Of a stretch of 64,000 nt of DNA, positions 10,401-22,100 are shown in pieces. Below the pieces are notes generated by a model, which was given only the letters and a program-made list of their open reading frames with translations, did not search any database and was not told where the DNA came from. The DNA comes from Anaeramoeba flamelloides. Lineage: Eukaryota; Metamonada; Anaeramoebidae. The stretch covers positions 6,386,001-6,450,000 of the forward strand of contig JANTQA010000057.1 in the NCBI GenBank assembly GCA_027625915.1, in the 5' to 3' direction. Every line of letters begins with the position of its first letter. Within the stretch, counting starts at the first letter, position 1. A program made the position numbers and the translations under genes.

Positions 10401-12283
10401 AATTTAAAAAAAAAAATAAAAATTCCTTGAATTTAAATAATAATAATAATAAATACAAATTTAATAATTATGGTGATGATGACGATGACGATGGTGATTT
10501 TGATGATGTAAATAATACTTTAACAAATGGCCACCCATTAAAGATCATTATTCCAAAAGAAATAAAAGAAAATCGTTTAATTAAAAATAAAATCATTTTT
10601 ACAAAGACTAATTTATTAAGAAAAATTTATTTAAAGAATGATAATTTAAATATTATCGAACAAGAGCGGCAAACTATTAAAAAGTTATTTATTGAATTGC
10701 TACGATTAAACCACGAATTGAAAATACATGAAATTATTGAAAAGGAAAAATGGTTATTAGAAAGATTATTTTATTTTTCGAAAGGGATCAAAAACCAAAA
10801 ATTGCCGGTTCCTGCGTGCTTGATTTTAAAATTTTTAATACATAGCAATTCCTTTGAAAAGGGCTATGGTCAAATTTTGGATGCCTTTATAAATTCTCTT
10901 CAATTGTTAATTAAAATTGAACAAAATAATCGAAAGAATTTATTTTGGTTGCTTTTTAACATTCTGTTTATTATTAGGTTATTAATTGATTTAATACAAC
11001 GCTTCCCAAAGCAATTTTCTGTGAATTTATTGAAAAAAAATTTAACAAAAATTATTTTATTTAAAAAAACGAAAAGAAAAAAGATAAAAGATCATTTAAA
11101 TAATAATAACAATAACAAGTTTGATACTTTTAATGGTAATAGTGACAAAATAATTCATAAAGATGGCATCAAAGAAGATACTGATGAACACAAAAATCAA
11201 TTGAAGGATAATCATGAGCAAAATGATCAAGAAATTTTAAAAATTTCTAAAAATAAAGAATATGATGATGATGATGATGGTGATGACGACGAAGAAGAAG
11301 GTGGTGGTGTTGTGAATAAAAATTATTTAAAAGATGAGAAAAAGAACGAGATTGATGATGATGATGATGATGACAACGAAGAAGAAGGTGGTAGTGGTGA
11401 TGGCGATGGTTATAAAAATGACATAAACTTGAATGATAATAACGATGATGATGATGATTATAATAATGATCCGTTTTGTAATAATAATAGTTCAATATTA
11501 TCTTTAAGAAGGAAATTAACAAAATTATTAAGGGAGAGTTATTTAATGATTTTAAGCACGATTTATGATTATTTAAAGCCAAGATTAATTCGGATCTTTT
11601 TAAGAAATAAATCTAATTATCAATCAAAATTTATTAAGGAACTTGATTACAATGTCAAAATTATCATTGATATTTTGAATGAAATTTTACAATTCATTAA
11701 TTCAAATTCCTGTTTAAATAATTTATCAGTTATAATTTTGAATCAAGTGCTATATTTTATAAATTCTACAATTATACATGAACTGCTCCATAAAAAGAAA
11801 TTTTGTACTATTGAGCATTCAGCTCAAATTAAAGAACATTTATTAAAAATAGAAAAATGGTTGGACGAAAATAATTTGTCTGATTCTAAAATCCATTTGA
11901 ACCCTTTGAAAAATTTAGTTGATTTAATCTTAATGAATAAAGCAATAGTCAAGGATTATTTAAACGATTTTAATCTTTACAAAACAGTGTTCAACTCTTT
12001 AAATTTCTATCAAATTTATCATGTTTTAGGTAATTTTACTCCAGATGATTTGGACCCAATACCTTTAACGAAAAAAAATCTTAATAAATTTTATCAACAT
12101 GCATTGAAAAATAATTTAATTAATAAACTTGACAACAAATTAGAACCAGAAACTAATAGCCGATTTGAAGTCGAAATAGACCTTTTGAAAATTGATTGTT
12201 CACATTGGGAACATGTCCAAATGCCAATTCAAATTAAAGAAGAAATGGATCAAAGTTTTTTTTCTGTATTTCAAGAAAATTAA
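7472..12283 (+). CDS. N-terminal C2 (EEIG1/EHBP1-type) / coiled-coil / DIL-domain protein
   Basis: An intronless 1603-codon gene. Residues about 13-195 resemble the N-terminal C2 (NT-C2) domain of EEIG1/EHBP1 and plant PMI1-like proteins, which bind membranes: a beta strand LCIVCVCNVKL, then FDEEVQF, LKISLKT, and IGRIILELSELVG followed by PAILLCIDV. Residues about 238-251 contain a YTD tandem repeat. About 280-1000 is Lys/Glu/Gln-rich and strongly coiled-coil. The C-terminal part (about 1110-1560) is a dilute (DIL) fold like the myosin V cargo-binding tail: LLHKKKFCTIEHSAQIK, then IEKWLDENNL, LDLILMNKA-like helices and LGNFTPDDLDPIPLT. Several acidic Asp/Gly/Glu tracts encoded by GAT repeats interrupt it (about 1001-1013, 1263-1300, 1323-1330). 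There is no motor domain. I infer a tether linking membranes to cytoskeletal cargo. A Met at residue 15 could be an alternative start. The 3' flank is T-rich. Confidence 0.85.
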   Translation: MSNLRRLNKKSILMAVRLCIVCVCNVKLNDNLIFVTYQQGSEKGQTKKAYIGPNKIVKFDEEVQFRTKFYSNKKEKWEKKKLKISLKTDKGSNLKTMSMTKRKKEKTRTISSLTNTHFQRNKKKTIGRIILELSELVGCKGPIFSLISFNLHHQNKRMLGSKKLRKSVISDSFLEAMNFEGKEPAILLCIDVADPSKVVITPLFQQKEIKNKIIEYQDKIEKRSTPTTLQQNEKSEYVPYSDYTDYTDYTDFTANSEIDSEYENDNILNNINLKVKKNSFNPKQPKSNRKKTQPNQKIQIKIEKNNMKKKKRKRKYSISHKFKKLTLNKKKMNKNNEEEDLTTSFEILTSISQMTFKKCAPRKAPTILPQNEIFNDPNKKSKESIDEGDDENENKINNKNNDEEEDENGDRGIKLEEETETEKTIKNAQIQEENEEIIKTKEKQKQKQKQKQKEKEKEKEKEEENEIKIEMEKEKKKQEQITKKLIEGLEKKIDKIEVLKKSVIKSKEKKIEEKILDKNVINNLEKISNLKKNILHFKMKNKMELIKKKKILKKQLKMIKKKKRNLLFQESDFEMEKERVNNKKTNYGNLLNNHEYKQRRLRELKIKRNNIIKRNYIKDKLDNFQDKVEGKKKEITKKQTRKKDLEKELLINKIEIEDNHKEKESIEKERGELNNYLESSPQNKKQILLKIKHLKSNIQSFNALKKKLKLKKITNLEQLNKNEKMKKCFITEKKTITVFLRSVLEEKVHSLQRSLEQKSLINESKVELDNVFAKMQLFKKEIATELQEIRSKKQIIQELGNVIKNLNQQKNEELNKIIKVHEKEMSLIENKYFEKMQLQKENILNAKNVIQKIHEKKLLLEINQENDNENKKKLIQLISNKNEIEKNNLKKKIDELKLKFDELNNFKLIKNQNKKQYQGIENLNFLIMLKTINNYNLQLVLYREKKIKLKKKIKYIKNNNYFNNTKNKKFKRFLKNKFKKKNKNSLNLNNNNNKYKFNNYGDDDDDDGDFDDVNNTLTNGHPLKIIIPKEIKENRLIKNKIIFTKTNLLRKIYLKNDNLNIIEQERQTIKKLFIELLRLNHELKIHEIIEKEKWLLERLFYFSKGIKNQKLPVPACLILKFLIHSNSFEKGYGQILDAFINSLQLLIKIEQNNRKNLFWLLFNILFIIRLLIDLIQRFPKQFSVNLLKKNLTKIILFKKTKRKKIKDHLNNNNNNKFDTFNGNSDKIIHKDGIKEDTDEHKNQLKDNHEQNDQEILKISKNKEYDDDDDGDDDEEEGGGVVNKNYLKDEKKNEIDDDDDDDNEEEGGSGDGDGYKNDINLNDNNDDDDDYNNDPFCNNNSSILSLRRKLTKLLRESYLMILSTIYDYLKPRLIRIFLRNKSNYQSKFIKELDYNVKIIIDILNEILQFINSNSCLNNLSVIILNQVLYFINSTIIHELLHKKKFCTIEHSAQIKEHLLKIEKWLDENNLSDSKIHLNPLKNLVDLILMNKAIVKDYLNDFNLYKTVFNSLNFYQIYHVLGNFTPDDLDPIPLTKKNLNKFYQHALKNNLINKLDNKLEPETNSRFEVEIDLLKIDCSHWEHVQMPIQIKEEMDQSFFSVFQEN

Positions 12284-12642
12284 GATTTTGAATTTTTTGT
12301 TTTTTTTTTTATTTTCTTTTTTTGTAATTTTTTATCCTTTTTATTTGCTTTTTATCAAAACCAAACAAATAAAAATACCATTTATTTTTTGTTTTCTGTT
12401 TTTATATGATTAATCTTATTAATAAATATCGTTAAATTACTTCAAAAAAAAAAAAGCCATTTTTATTTTTCTTTTTAATTTGTTAATAAGGAAAGTTAGC
12501 AAATCTAAAAAACTCGGTATATAATCATAACATTTTATTTTGCATTTTTTGTTTAATTTTAACAAAACTTTTGAAATTAACTTTTAATAATATTAGCTTA
12601 ATTTTAATAAATTGCCTAGTTTCAAGAATAGAAACTCTTTTC
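12284..12642. other. 3' flank of the C2/DIL gene
   Basis: T-rich then A-rich. AATAAAAAT-like stretches at about 12368 and 12420 could serve in polyadenylation, but such strings are common here. No other feature is seen. Confidence 0.3.
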
Positions 12643-13191
12643 CAGTCAAATATTACTAGTTTTATTGAAGAAATGGAACAGATACCATGAGTTTAATTCA
12701 TTATTCTTCTCAAAATTAAATTTTCAATTTTTAGATCAAAATCATTTTTTCGGATTTAATCAAATTGTTTTTTTAATTTTTGAATTTTATTTTTTCTTTT
12801 GTACTTTTTTATTTTTTTTATAAAAAGTTAATTTGAAAAAAAAACATGTTTAAAACTCGAAATTTACATTAAGAAATTAGGAGGATTTTGTATTTTCTTT
12901 TAAAACAGAGATATTCACAATTAAAAAAAATCTTATTGTCAACAATTTTAATTTTCCAAAGAAATTGAGAAATTATGCACTAGATGTTCCAATGAAGATG
13001 CTCCAAAAATTTTTTAACATTTTTTTTTTTGAAATTTATGGTTTGTTCAAGTATTTCATTTATGATTATCAACTCTCATCCTAATCCTAATCTGTTCGTT
13101 TATTATTTTTCTTATTTGTAAATAATCTTAATTTTGGTTGATTCTTAAAAAAAAAAGTGAATTTTCATTTTTGGTTGGTCCCCTTTGAGTT
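12643..13191 (+). mobile_element. family K element, copy 1
   Basis: About 550 bp from CAGTCAAAT to TTTGGTTGGTCCCCTTTGAGT. It aligns with 59440-60930 (interrupted) and, in reverse, with 40335-41266 and 49706-50250. Shared landmarks are GAGTTTAATTCATTATTCTTCT, TTGTATTTTCTTTTAAAA and GAAATTTATGGTTTGTTC, each followed by the same order of A/T blocks. The ends form a weak inverted pair, roughly CAGTCAA..GGCCCAG. Non-autonomous DNA transposon is the best guess. Confidence 0.65.
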
Positions 13192-14127
13192 AAATCGAGT
13201 TTAGATCTAAAAAGATTCATTACCTTTTACATTTTACATTTTATTTTTTAGTACCTTGACACTACTATTTGGAGTTTTTTCATTTTTTTTTTCAGTAAGC
13301 GATTTTAAAAAATTCATTAAGATTTGGTATCAGAAGTAACAGATTGAATTACCAAGACAGTATCTATTGAAACAAGAATTTTTTGTTGGTGTTTAATCAA
13401 AACTTTATTAATTATATTTCCATACTAAAGGAAAATAGTATTTTCATATCTTTTTCATTTTTATATTTTCAAAAAGAGACATAAACCACAACATATTTTT
13501 TTAAAAACTCTATTTATGAAAAGGAAAATATGTATAATGAAAGGAAAGTTTTGATCAATTTATAATATAATTATCAGTATTGAAATGTCAATTCGGTAAA
13601 AATGAAAGCTAAATATTTTTAATCTAGACTTTTTATAATTTAAACTTGTTACATAATATATATTTGACCTGGAATTATTTTATGAATTCGATTTTATGAT
13701 ACTCTGAATTTTCGATCCCACATCTTTTATTAACCAATAGTGTTTATTATAAGTGAATGTATCAAACGGTAAAAATTATATAATATTCAACTTAAATAGG
13801 ATGTAAAAACACCATTATAATCCTGAGAGTTTATCATTTTGTTATCTTTTTAAACAAGTGAATTTTGAAAAATATCTATTGTTTATTATAATATTTTAAA
13901 TATTGGCAACTTGTTAATTATGATAATCATTAACTATTATTATTCAGAATTAAAATTAATTTTTATTGTTGATTAAATTGTTTAATTAAAAAAAATTGCT
14001 CATGTGATTAAAAAGTTATGATAATTGTGCATAAAAAGAATAAATGAAAGGAGAAATGAATTATTTGTTGTTATTTGAAATTAAATTAAATTATTCAATC
14101 CAAAAATTTAATTATAAATATAAAATA
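13192..14127. other. AT-rich spacer
   Basis: No gene or repeat partner is recognised. Confidence 0.3.
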
Positions 14128-14826
14128 TTTTTCAAACAAAAGGGCACACCTCTCAAAACGTCAATACCATCGAATTTGATTGTTAATAAGATAATTACTT
14201 ATTGGTGATTTTCATTTTAATTATTCATTTTTTCATTTTTTGCTTTTATTATTTATTTGTGGATATTGAACAGTTGGAAAAGGAAAAAGCAAGATAAGAA
14301 GAAACCAATTTCGAAATAATCTACCTGTGTATAAATGGAAACAGTTTAAGTTTGATTTCGAATAAGCTAGAAATAGGAATTAAGAAAGATGATTATTGGA
14401 TTGATGCATCAAACAAAGAAAAGAGAAATAAAGAAAAAACATTTCAACAAAATATCCAGACGAATTGCGGCTTAATATTGAATATACTACTTTTTAGAAA
14501 AAAATTTTGACGTGTTAAGAATTATCAATAAAATGTTGAGAACTTTTTCCCAATTCGCCTTGGTCAAAGGTTTTTATTGATTTCATATATTTTTTTTCTA
14601 TAAAATTTACAAAACAAGATTTCTCATTTCAAATAAAGGGCACACCAATTTTTAAAATATTGATTTTGCATTTTTATTTTTTTGTTTTAACGAGTTTTAA
14701 AAGATCCAGTTGAGTGTTTTTTTTTTATGTTTTAAATAGTTTCTTAGATTTTAGAATGATACTACAATTAATTTGATTCATTTATGAATAATTCTTAAAA
14801 TTTTTTGTGCCCTTTTATTTGAAAAA
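14128..14826 (+). mobile_element. family L element, copy 1
   Basis: About 700 bp. The start TTTTTCAAACAAAAGGGCAC is inverted at the end as GTGCCCTTTTATTTGAAAAA. The same TTCAAATAAAGGGCACACC string recurs internally near 14627, so the 3' 200 bp could be a shorter derivative of its own. It aligns over its length with 61257-61920 (GATTGTTAATAAGATAATTA, TTTCCCAATTCGCCTTG, AGTTGAGTGTTTTTTTT). No reading frame. Confidence 0.7.
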
Positions 14827-14827
14827 G

Positions 14828-14866
<39 letters not shown>

Positions 14867-15149
14867 GAAGACTCTATACAAAGGTGGGTATTTTAACTTT
14901 TTTAAAATTATATTCTCAATACTAATGTAAAACACAATCAAAAACTAAAAAGTGATAATATCTTTTTTAAAAAGTATAAATTATTTCTAAAATTAAAATA
15001 ATTATTAAATATAATATAAAAATTTATATGAGTAAATAAGTAAAAAAATAAAACGGTTTTTATGATCTAATTTGAAATGAAAAAAATTTAATTTTAATTT
15101 TTTTTTTTTGGAAATTTTTTTATATGATAGGTAATTTATCATTTGTATG
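14827..15149. repeat. (TA)n microsatellite and AT-rich flank
   Basis: About 15 TA units at 14832-14862 directly follow the family L end. The remainder is featureless. Confidence 0.7.
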
Positions 15150-15625
15150 ATTTTATAAGTCGTTTTTTATTGAACTGTTATAACAACAAAACTCGTTTAG
15201 CGTAGTATAAAGGTATTTCTAATACAAAGTTGTGTTTCTTTTTTTCTTTTTCGGAAATTTATTGGTTAACAAACGAAAGAAAACAAAAATAAACAATTCG
15301 TAAATATTGCATTGATTTCTTATAGTTCTAAATTTTGAAAAGAATTCCTAAAAAAGGAAAAGTCTAAATGTAAAATTTATCAATAAAAAAAAGATTTAAT
15401 TTTTGAAGAAAAAATTTATCTTTCATACAAACAGTAATATTTCAAAAAAACTCAAAAAATACAAAAAATGTTCAATAATTTCATTTTTTAGATTTAAATT
15501 TACTGGAAAAATATTGGAATTGACCTTCAAAACTGATTGGGTATAAAATATACTATTAATTATATTATTGGATTAATATTAGCAACCATAAGATTTATAA
15601 GCACAGGTTTTCTTTGAAACTCGGT
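15150..15625 (+). repeat. family I, diverged copy
   Basis: Resembles 35260-35744: TTGCATTGATTTCTTATAGTTCT versus TGGCACTGATTTCTTAAAGTTCT, then GAAAAGAATTCCTAAAAA and a TACTATTAATTATATTATTGGATTA block. Old and degenerate. Confidence 0.45.
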
Positions 15626-16190
15626 TTTATAAAAGTATCCTTGTTATTTTTAGTTATATCAGAAACAAAAAAAATCAAAATTCAAAGAAATTTGAAAGAG
15701 TTATATGTCACATTTTGAAGTTTGTTAGCCTATTCTTCATCAAAAACAGGGAATGAAAGAGAAATTATAAATAATCCAAAATTCTCTTCGAATACGAATT
15801 CACTATTTAATGTTTGTCACTCATAAATCTATTTTTGAACCTGATTTCTTGAAATATCAAAAACCACCATAATAAATCAAAAAGTTTTTCTAATTCAACT
15901 TACGGTCATAATATATTACCACAAAATGAAATTTTCCAACTTTTTACCCAAATCAACAATTAACAAAAGTGTGATAGACAAGTTCTGTAAAAAATGCTAA
16001 AACTTTTAACAAACTTTGTTACCACTCTTTTAAGTACTTTTTTGAAATGACCTTAACAAAACCAATATGACTTTCTGAAAAACAATAAGAGAAATCTTTT
16101 GTTTGTTATGTTCCACATTCCACGAATTTTGAAAACGAAATCATTTTTTCTAATTTTTAATCAAAATCTTTTTCTTTTAATCTTCCCAAG
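15626..16190. other. upstream region of the TOM1-like gene
   Basis: AT-rich intergenic sequence. No specific promoter motif is recognised. The leader just before the ATG is T/C-rich, ending TTAATCTTCCCAAG. Confidence 0.35.
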
Positions 16191-19100
16191 ATGAATGAAT
16201 CACAAAAGTCTGATGTAGTTCTGTTTTCTTTATTAATTCCAATTTACTTTTCACTTGCGGGTTATTGTGTATACCGTGCAATCTCTCTTTTCAAACGAAC
16301 AAAAGCATTTCTCCATCAAAAATTTTTTATTTTGTTAATTATGGTTGTGTGTTTTTTGAGGATTCTCCATTTCATAATACTCTTATGTATGGTGTTTAAT
16401 AAAAATGTTAAACTGTCAACTTATTATGTCGTTGGATCCTTGGCTTCGGTTTTGTTCATTGCTGCCTTCTTAACAATTTCTTTTGCTTTGTAAGTATCCT
16501 TGCCTTTTTGATGTTTTTTTTCCTATTTCCAAATTTTTTTACAATGAACCCAACCTTAGTGACTTTTCTCAGGATGAAGACACTAACAACTTGAAAATTA
16601 ATCATTTTTTTTTTCGAAAGCCCATCAGCTTTTCTCCAATATTTGAACTTTTTTTGTTCTTTAAATAATTTTTCTGCATAATTCGATAACATACTCCAAA
16701 ACAGATCCCTTCTTGTTCACACCAAACTGTAATTCTCAAACACTTCTCAAAAACCTTTGTTTATTTCTTTTATTTCATTTCCCATCCTTTTAAAAAAGTG
16801 TTCACTTACAAAGTTTTGATAATTATCGGGAAAAGAGTCATTTTCTAAAACTGAAAGGAGATACAAAAAATACACAGAGTGAGGTTTAGTATCTTCAAGA
16901 ATAACACTCTTATAGTGAATGGTTTTAACTTTTATTCTTCACTTTTTGAAAACTAGCTTACAAATTTTACAAAGTCTCTCGTTTTTCAAAAATGTAAGAA
17001 CCCTTTAAAAGTATCTTTAGCTAAATAGAAAAGCAAACAATTCAACCAAATAACTCTATTTTGATCTTCTTTTATCAATTAAGCAAGTATATCCTTTGTT
17101 TGGTTCTTTTATCATCAAACACAAACATCAAAATTGCAAACTAAAACACCCCATTTTCGAAAATTCTATTGTGTTCCAAAAGTTTTTATCTATTCTAGAT
17201 TACAAAACCAATATACCCACTTTGGATTTTTTTTTTTTACTTTTTTTTCTATTCCCTGATTACAACAAATCAACCACCAAACAAATAATGTTCCTTTTGT
17301 GAAAATCAAATTTCGATTACAATACCAGTGCCTATTACACGCCAATTTTTATACTATTCCATCAGTTTTTGAATACTATTATTTTCCAATTAAAAAATGA
17401 AAATTTTTAGTTCACTTTCCAAAATATTTTTATAATTAATAAGTTGAAGAAAATCCAAATATCTTTACAACATCATTGAGAAATGATTTTTTAGGCAATA
17501 AATTAAACTTCCTTAGTTAACTCTAAGACAAAATTTTTACTCTGTTGATTTAATTGTAGCCGTAATAAATAATATCCTTCTGGAAATTGAAATAAAAATT
17601 TTCATTTATTAATTGGAAAATAGCAGTATTTTTGTTTCTCACTTTATTACTGGTATTTGGATTTTGAAGTGGATAAAATTTTCACCTTAAAATTCTCATT
17701 TTTACTAATAAATTTTAAAGAAATAAATTGGAAATTGGTTGCCTTACTCTTTTTTTGAAAATTGCTTTTTATTATTTGTAGTGCTCTTTTAGGGAAATTC
17801 ATCACTACTGTTAATTGCAAAATAAAAAGATCAAAATTTTCATGCAGCTTGACAAAAACATCACATCTCTCAAGAATTAAAATAAATCTATCAAAAGTCT
17901 ACTAATTCTAAAAGGTGAAAATTAAAAGTAAAAGCTTCTATGTGAATTTAAAAAATTTGAAAATTTTACATGATTTGTAAAATCTATTTTGGGAAAGCTG
18001 AATGAAAATAATCTTCCATTTATTTTTCAACAAATAGTATAATTTTTTAGTAATAAAATGAGTTTCTCAGCAAGTTCGCCTCGGATCACTAAATTCTAAT
18101 TTTTTCATTAATAAAAATATTTTTCTCAAATTGAACAATTAGTTCTGAAAATATCTTTCCCAACTCAAACAATTAAGATTTAATTTTTTATCTTATAACA
18201 AATTCTGATTTATTACAATTTTTTCTGGACAAATTTTGAAAATCAAATATTTTGTACTATTTGGGAATTGATATCCAAAGAAATGTTCTCTTATAATTAA
18301 AAAGAATTCCGAAAATAACCTTAAGGTAAATGTTTTTGAGATAACTAGATTTTAATTTTACTAAGAAAAAAATACAAATACTACCATTTCATTTTTAAAT
18401 CTTTTTTCAATAGTTGAACCTTACAACCACAAACCCAGAATTTTTGTTTGAAAAACGTGTTATCTTCTTTTTGTTCTTTTTTCAATCCAAAAAGTTTGCA
18501 TTTTTGAGAAATTTTTACACTAAAGTTGAAAAGGTTTTTTTTTCAATTTGCCACCATGATCTCAGGGCAATTTCTCTATCTTCTTGAAAATTAACTTTCG
18601 GAAGATAAAATACCTTTTTTTAAAAAAAAACACTATTATTCTAGATTTCCAACCTATTTTCCTCAATTGATTTTTGAAATTGTTTGTTTTGTCTCATGAA
18701 TTTGGAATTTTAATAATTTTGTCAAAGAATTGCATTTACTTTTCCTTGGTTTTATTTTTATGAACTAATAAATAATGAAACAATTAATACTTTTAAATCC
18801 TTTCTTTTGGTTTTCTTAAATAAGAAAGTTTTTTTTTTTAATTAAAAGATCTCAAATAAAAAGCTCTTCAAATTGATTTAGTATTTTTAAACAAAACCCT
18901 ATTGTTAGATGTGTTTTATTGGAGAAAAAAAAAACAGTATTTTTTCCTTGAAAAAAACTACTTTTCCAGAGAAAAAAGCACTTATTTGAGAAAAAGAATT
19001 TAAGGGCTGGAAAATAATTATTTCATGAACAATTAACAATATCCTTGAATTTGCCAAATTTAGGTGGGAATCTATATTAATTGTATTAAAAAAAAAAAGA

Positions 19101-22100
19101 AATATATTATTCATATATAAATCTGGAGCTGGAGGAATCTCACTTAATTATCAACCAATTTAAATTTAAAAAAAAAAACATTTCAATTTTTTTTTCTTAA
19201 AATATTAGATGTAGAAATACAAAAATCTTTGATTTTAATCTCAAAAAAAATTTCAGATTTAATAAAAAAATTGTAATTAAGAAATGAATAGATACAAAAT
19301 TTACAATTTTTATTTTATATAATAAATATTAAAAAATAATAACAAAAATAAAGAAAAAAAATATTTATAAAAGCTATTTCCAAAAAATCAAGGCAAATTT
19401 ATTTTAAAATATCTTTATTGAATTCAACTCCAATAAAACGATTTAAATATACAAAATTATTTAGAATCAATAAATGATTCTTGGTATTAATTCAATTTAT
19501 TTGTTAGTATTATATTACATTAATAAAAGATATGTAAGTTTCTGATCTCGATTTTATCTGATATTTTTTAGGGGTGAAAATTAGTGATTATTATTTTCTT
19601 TTTAATGAAAAAATTGTTTTCCTCAGAGGGTCAATCTCAAACAAAATTTCAAATAGATAAGGAAAGCTATATAACTGCATTTTATTGTTTAAAAAATCGT
19701 TTATGTACTTTACATATTTCCAGTTTTTTATTGAAATTGTCCCTAGAATTTCTCATTTTCAATAAAATAAATGTGTGTAATTTTTTTTTTCATTTTTTTG
19801 GAATATATTTCAACAAACATATTTTGAAATAAATACCTTATTGTATTGATTCAATTCATATTAATATTGCATTTAATTTGATATTAGTGATTAAGGAATA
19901 GCTCCACTAACAAGGGAGATTTTTTATGAAATGGAAAAAAAAAATGTCTCTTTTTTGGAAATACCTTATTAACAATTGATATTCAAAAATGCTTTGAATG
20001 TATTCATCATTTACTAATTTATCATTCAGTCAAAAAAATTAATAAAAATGAAATTAAAATAAAAATCTTTCTACTCGCTTATTATTCAAAAGAGGGAATT
20101 GGTATTTATCAGCGAGATACATTATCCTCTTTATTATTTGGTTTTATCAGTGATTTTTTAATAGAAAAAATTAATTCATTAGTTATACATTTACAAATGT
20201 TTGCTGATGATTTGAATTAATAATGAAAGATTTAGTGATTGGAATTAAATTTTACCATCACAAAAAATATAAAAAATACCTAATATTTTGGTATGAATCC
20301 AAAAAAAAAACAAACTAAAAAAAATTTTTAATACTAAAATAACTTTTATATCTGTAAATTTGGCTAGATAAAAAAACTCACTTAAAATTTAATTTTGAAA
20401 AAGTTGGGTAATAATTTTAAAAGGGCTATTCTGAGATTTAAGAAAATAATTTTTCTGAGAGTTTAAAAGTACAATTCTTTTAAAGTTGTTTTATATAGCC
20501 AACTATTATATGTGGATTAGAAACATTTGACTTAACAGAACCAGATTTAAAAAATATTTAAATCTGGATCAATAAAAAAAATTACAGAACCTTTTATTAA
20601 AAAATCCACATTTCCCAAGACTATATTGATAAAAATGTTACAAAAATTGATTGGTCAAGTAAGGATCAAAATATACAAAAGAAAATTTTAATTAATCCAA
20701 AAATTAAAAATTATAAGGTTTTGATGAATTAATTAATTAACTCCCTTTAAAAAAAAAAGAATCAGAAAAAATCAATTGGAAATATAAAATTCAAAAAAAA
20801 TAAGAAATAATACTAGATAATCGCCAAATCCGCCAATTAAAAAATAGTTCAAGTTGGAAATGTAATTAGGTTATTTTTAATTTGAAAGAATTGAAAATTT
20901 TTGAAATTTTCGGTTTATTTCTTAAAATAAAAAAAATCGAAGTTAGCTTTTCCAGAATTCAAAAGAATTGAATAAAATCTTTGATTTTCCTCAATTCTTT
21001 TGAATTCTGGAAAAGCATCTTACTGTTTTTTTTAATTTGAGAAATTAAAAGAAAATTTCAAAAATTTTATGGGTATTTAAAATATTCCCGAAAATACCCG
21101 AAAATCGAAAATACCCGAAAATTTTTTAACCACATAAAAACACGTTATGGACAACTTCTAAGATTCCCTAGTGTCAATATACTCAATTTAACGGTAAAAT
21201 AACAATTTTACTTTCAGACAAAATATTTTTTTTTGAATTTTCTACTTTAAACTACTCTAAAGAGGTTTTGGTACCCTTTTGAGTATATTTGAGCAATTGT
21301 TGGCATTTATTAGATTAAGTGTATATGTTTGACAGGGTATTGGTATGGGTTGTGTTAGGTTCAGTATAGTGTTTTGGTAAAACAGTTCCTTTTATAGAAT
21401 GGAAAGTTAAATAAAGTTTGGCTTGGGTCACCTTACGTAGGATATGGGTATGTGTTTTACGATTAGATATTACTCGGTTATTTTTGGAAAACATTTATTA
21501 TTCCAAAATTATGGGTAATGATACACAATTAGAAATTTTCTTAACTAGTACATTTTCTCTTATTTAGTTAATACCATTTTGAAATGATCAGTAATGTTAC
21601 ATTCTTCAAAGGTGCCAACTCCTTTCACACAAAATGGGTTGAATACCATTCCCTAAAATTTAATTTTTTTGAATTTTGATATTTTCAGAAAAAAAAAATT
21701 ATTTTCCAAAATAAAATTCCAAATTTACCTTTAAACTGAGTATATTGGCACGAGGGTTTCTTAGAAGTTGTTCAAAAAGTGTTTTTTCGTGGTTAAAAAA
21801 TTTTCGGGTATTTTCGGGAATATTTGATAGATTCAAATTTTATTATTATTTCTTGAATTAAAAAAAACCTAACAGTACAATCAGAGGAATTAAAAACCCC
21901 TCCCGTAAAATACACTAATAAATAAAATAAGATTTTTTTAAAAGATAAAATTTTTACAAATTACTTATTAAAAATCAAATTTTAACAGAAAAAAAATATT
22001 TTTTTTGAAACATCTTTTGGATAAGTGATAAAAAGAAGTATGTTTTAAAAAAATAGTTATTTTTATTCATATAGTGACTAAAGAAATAGTAACTCTGTAA

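Noticed and set aside
7678-11582. Minus frames antisense to the C2/DIL gene, including a His-rich one
   Set aside because: They mirror coding repeats (GAT tracts give His-rich antisense) and have no domain.
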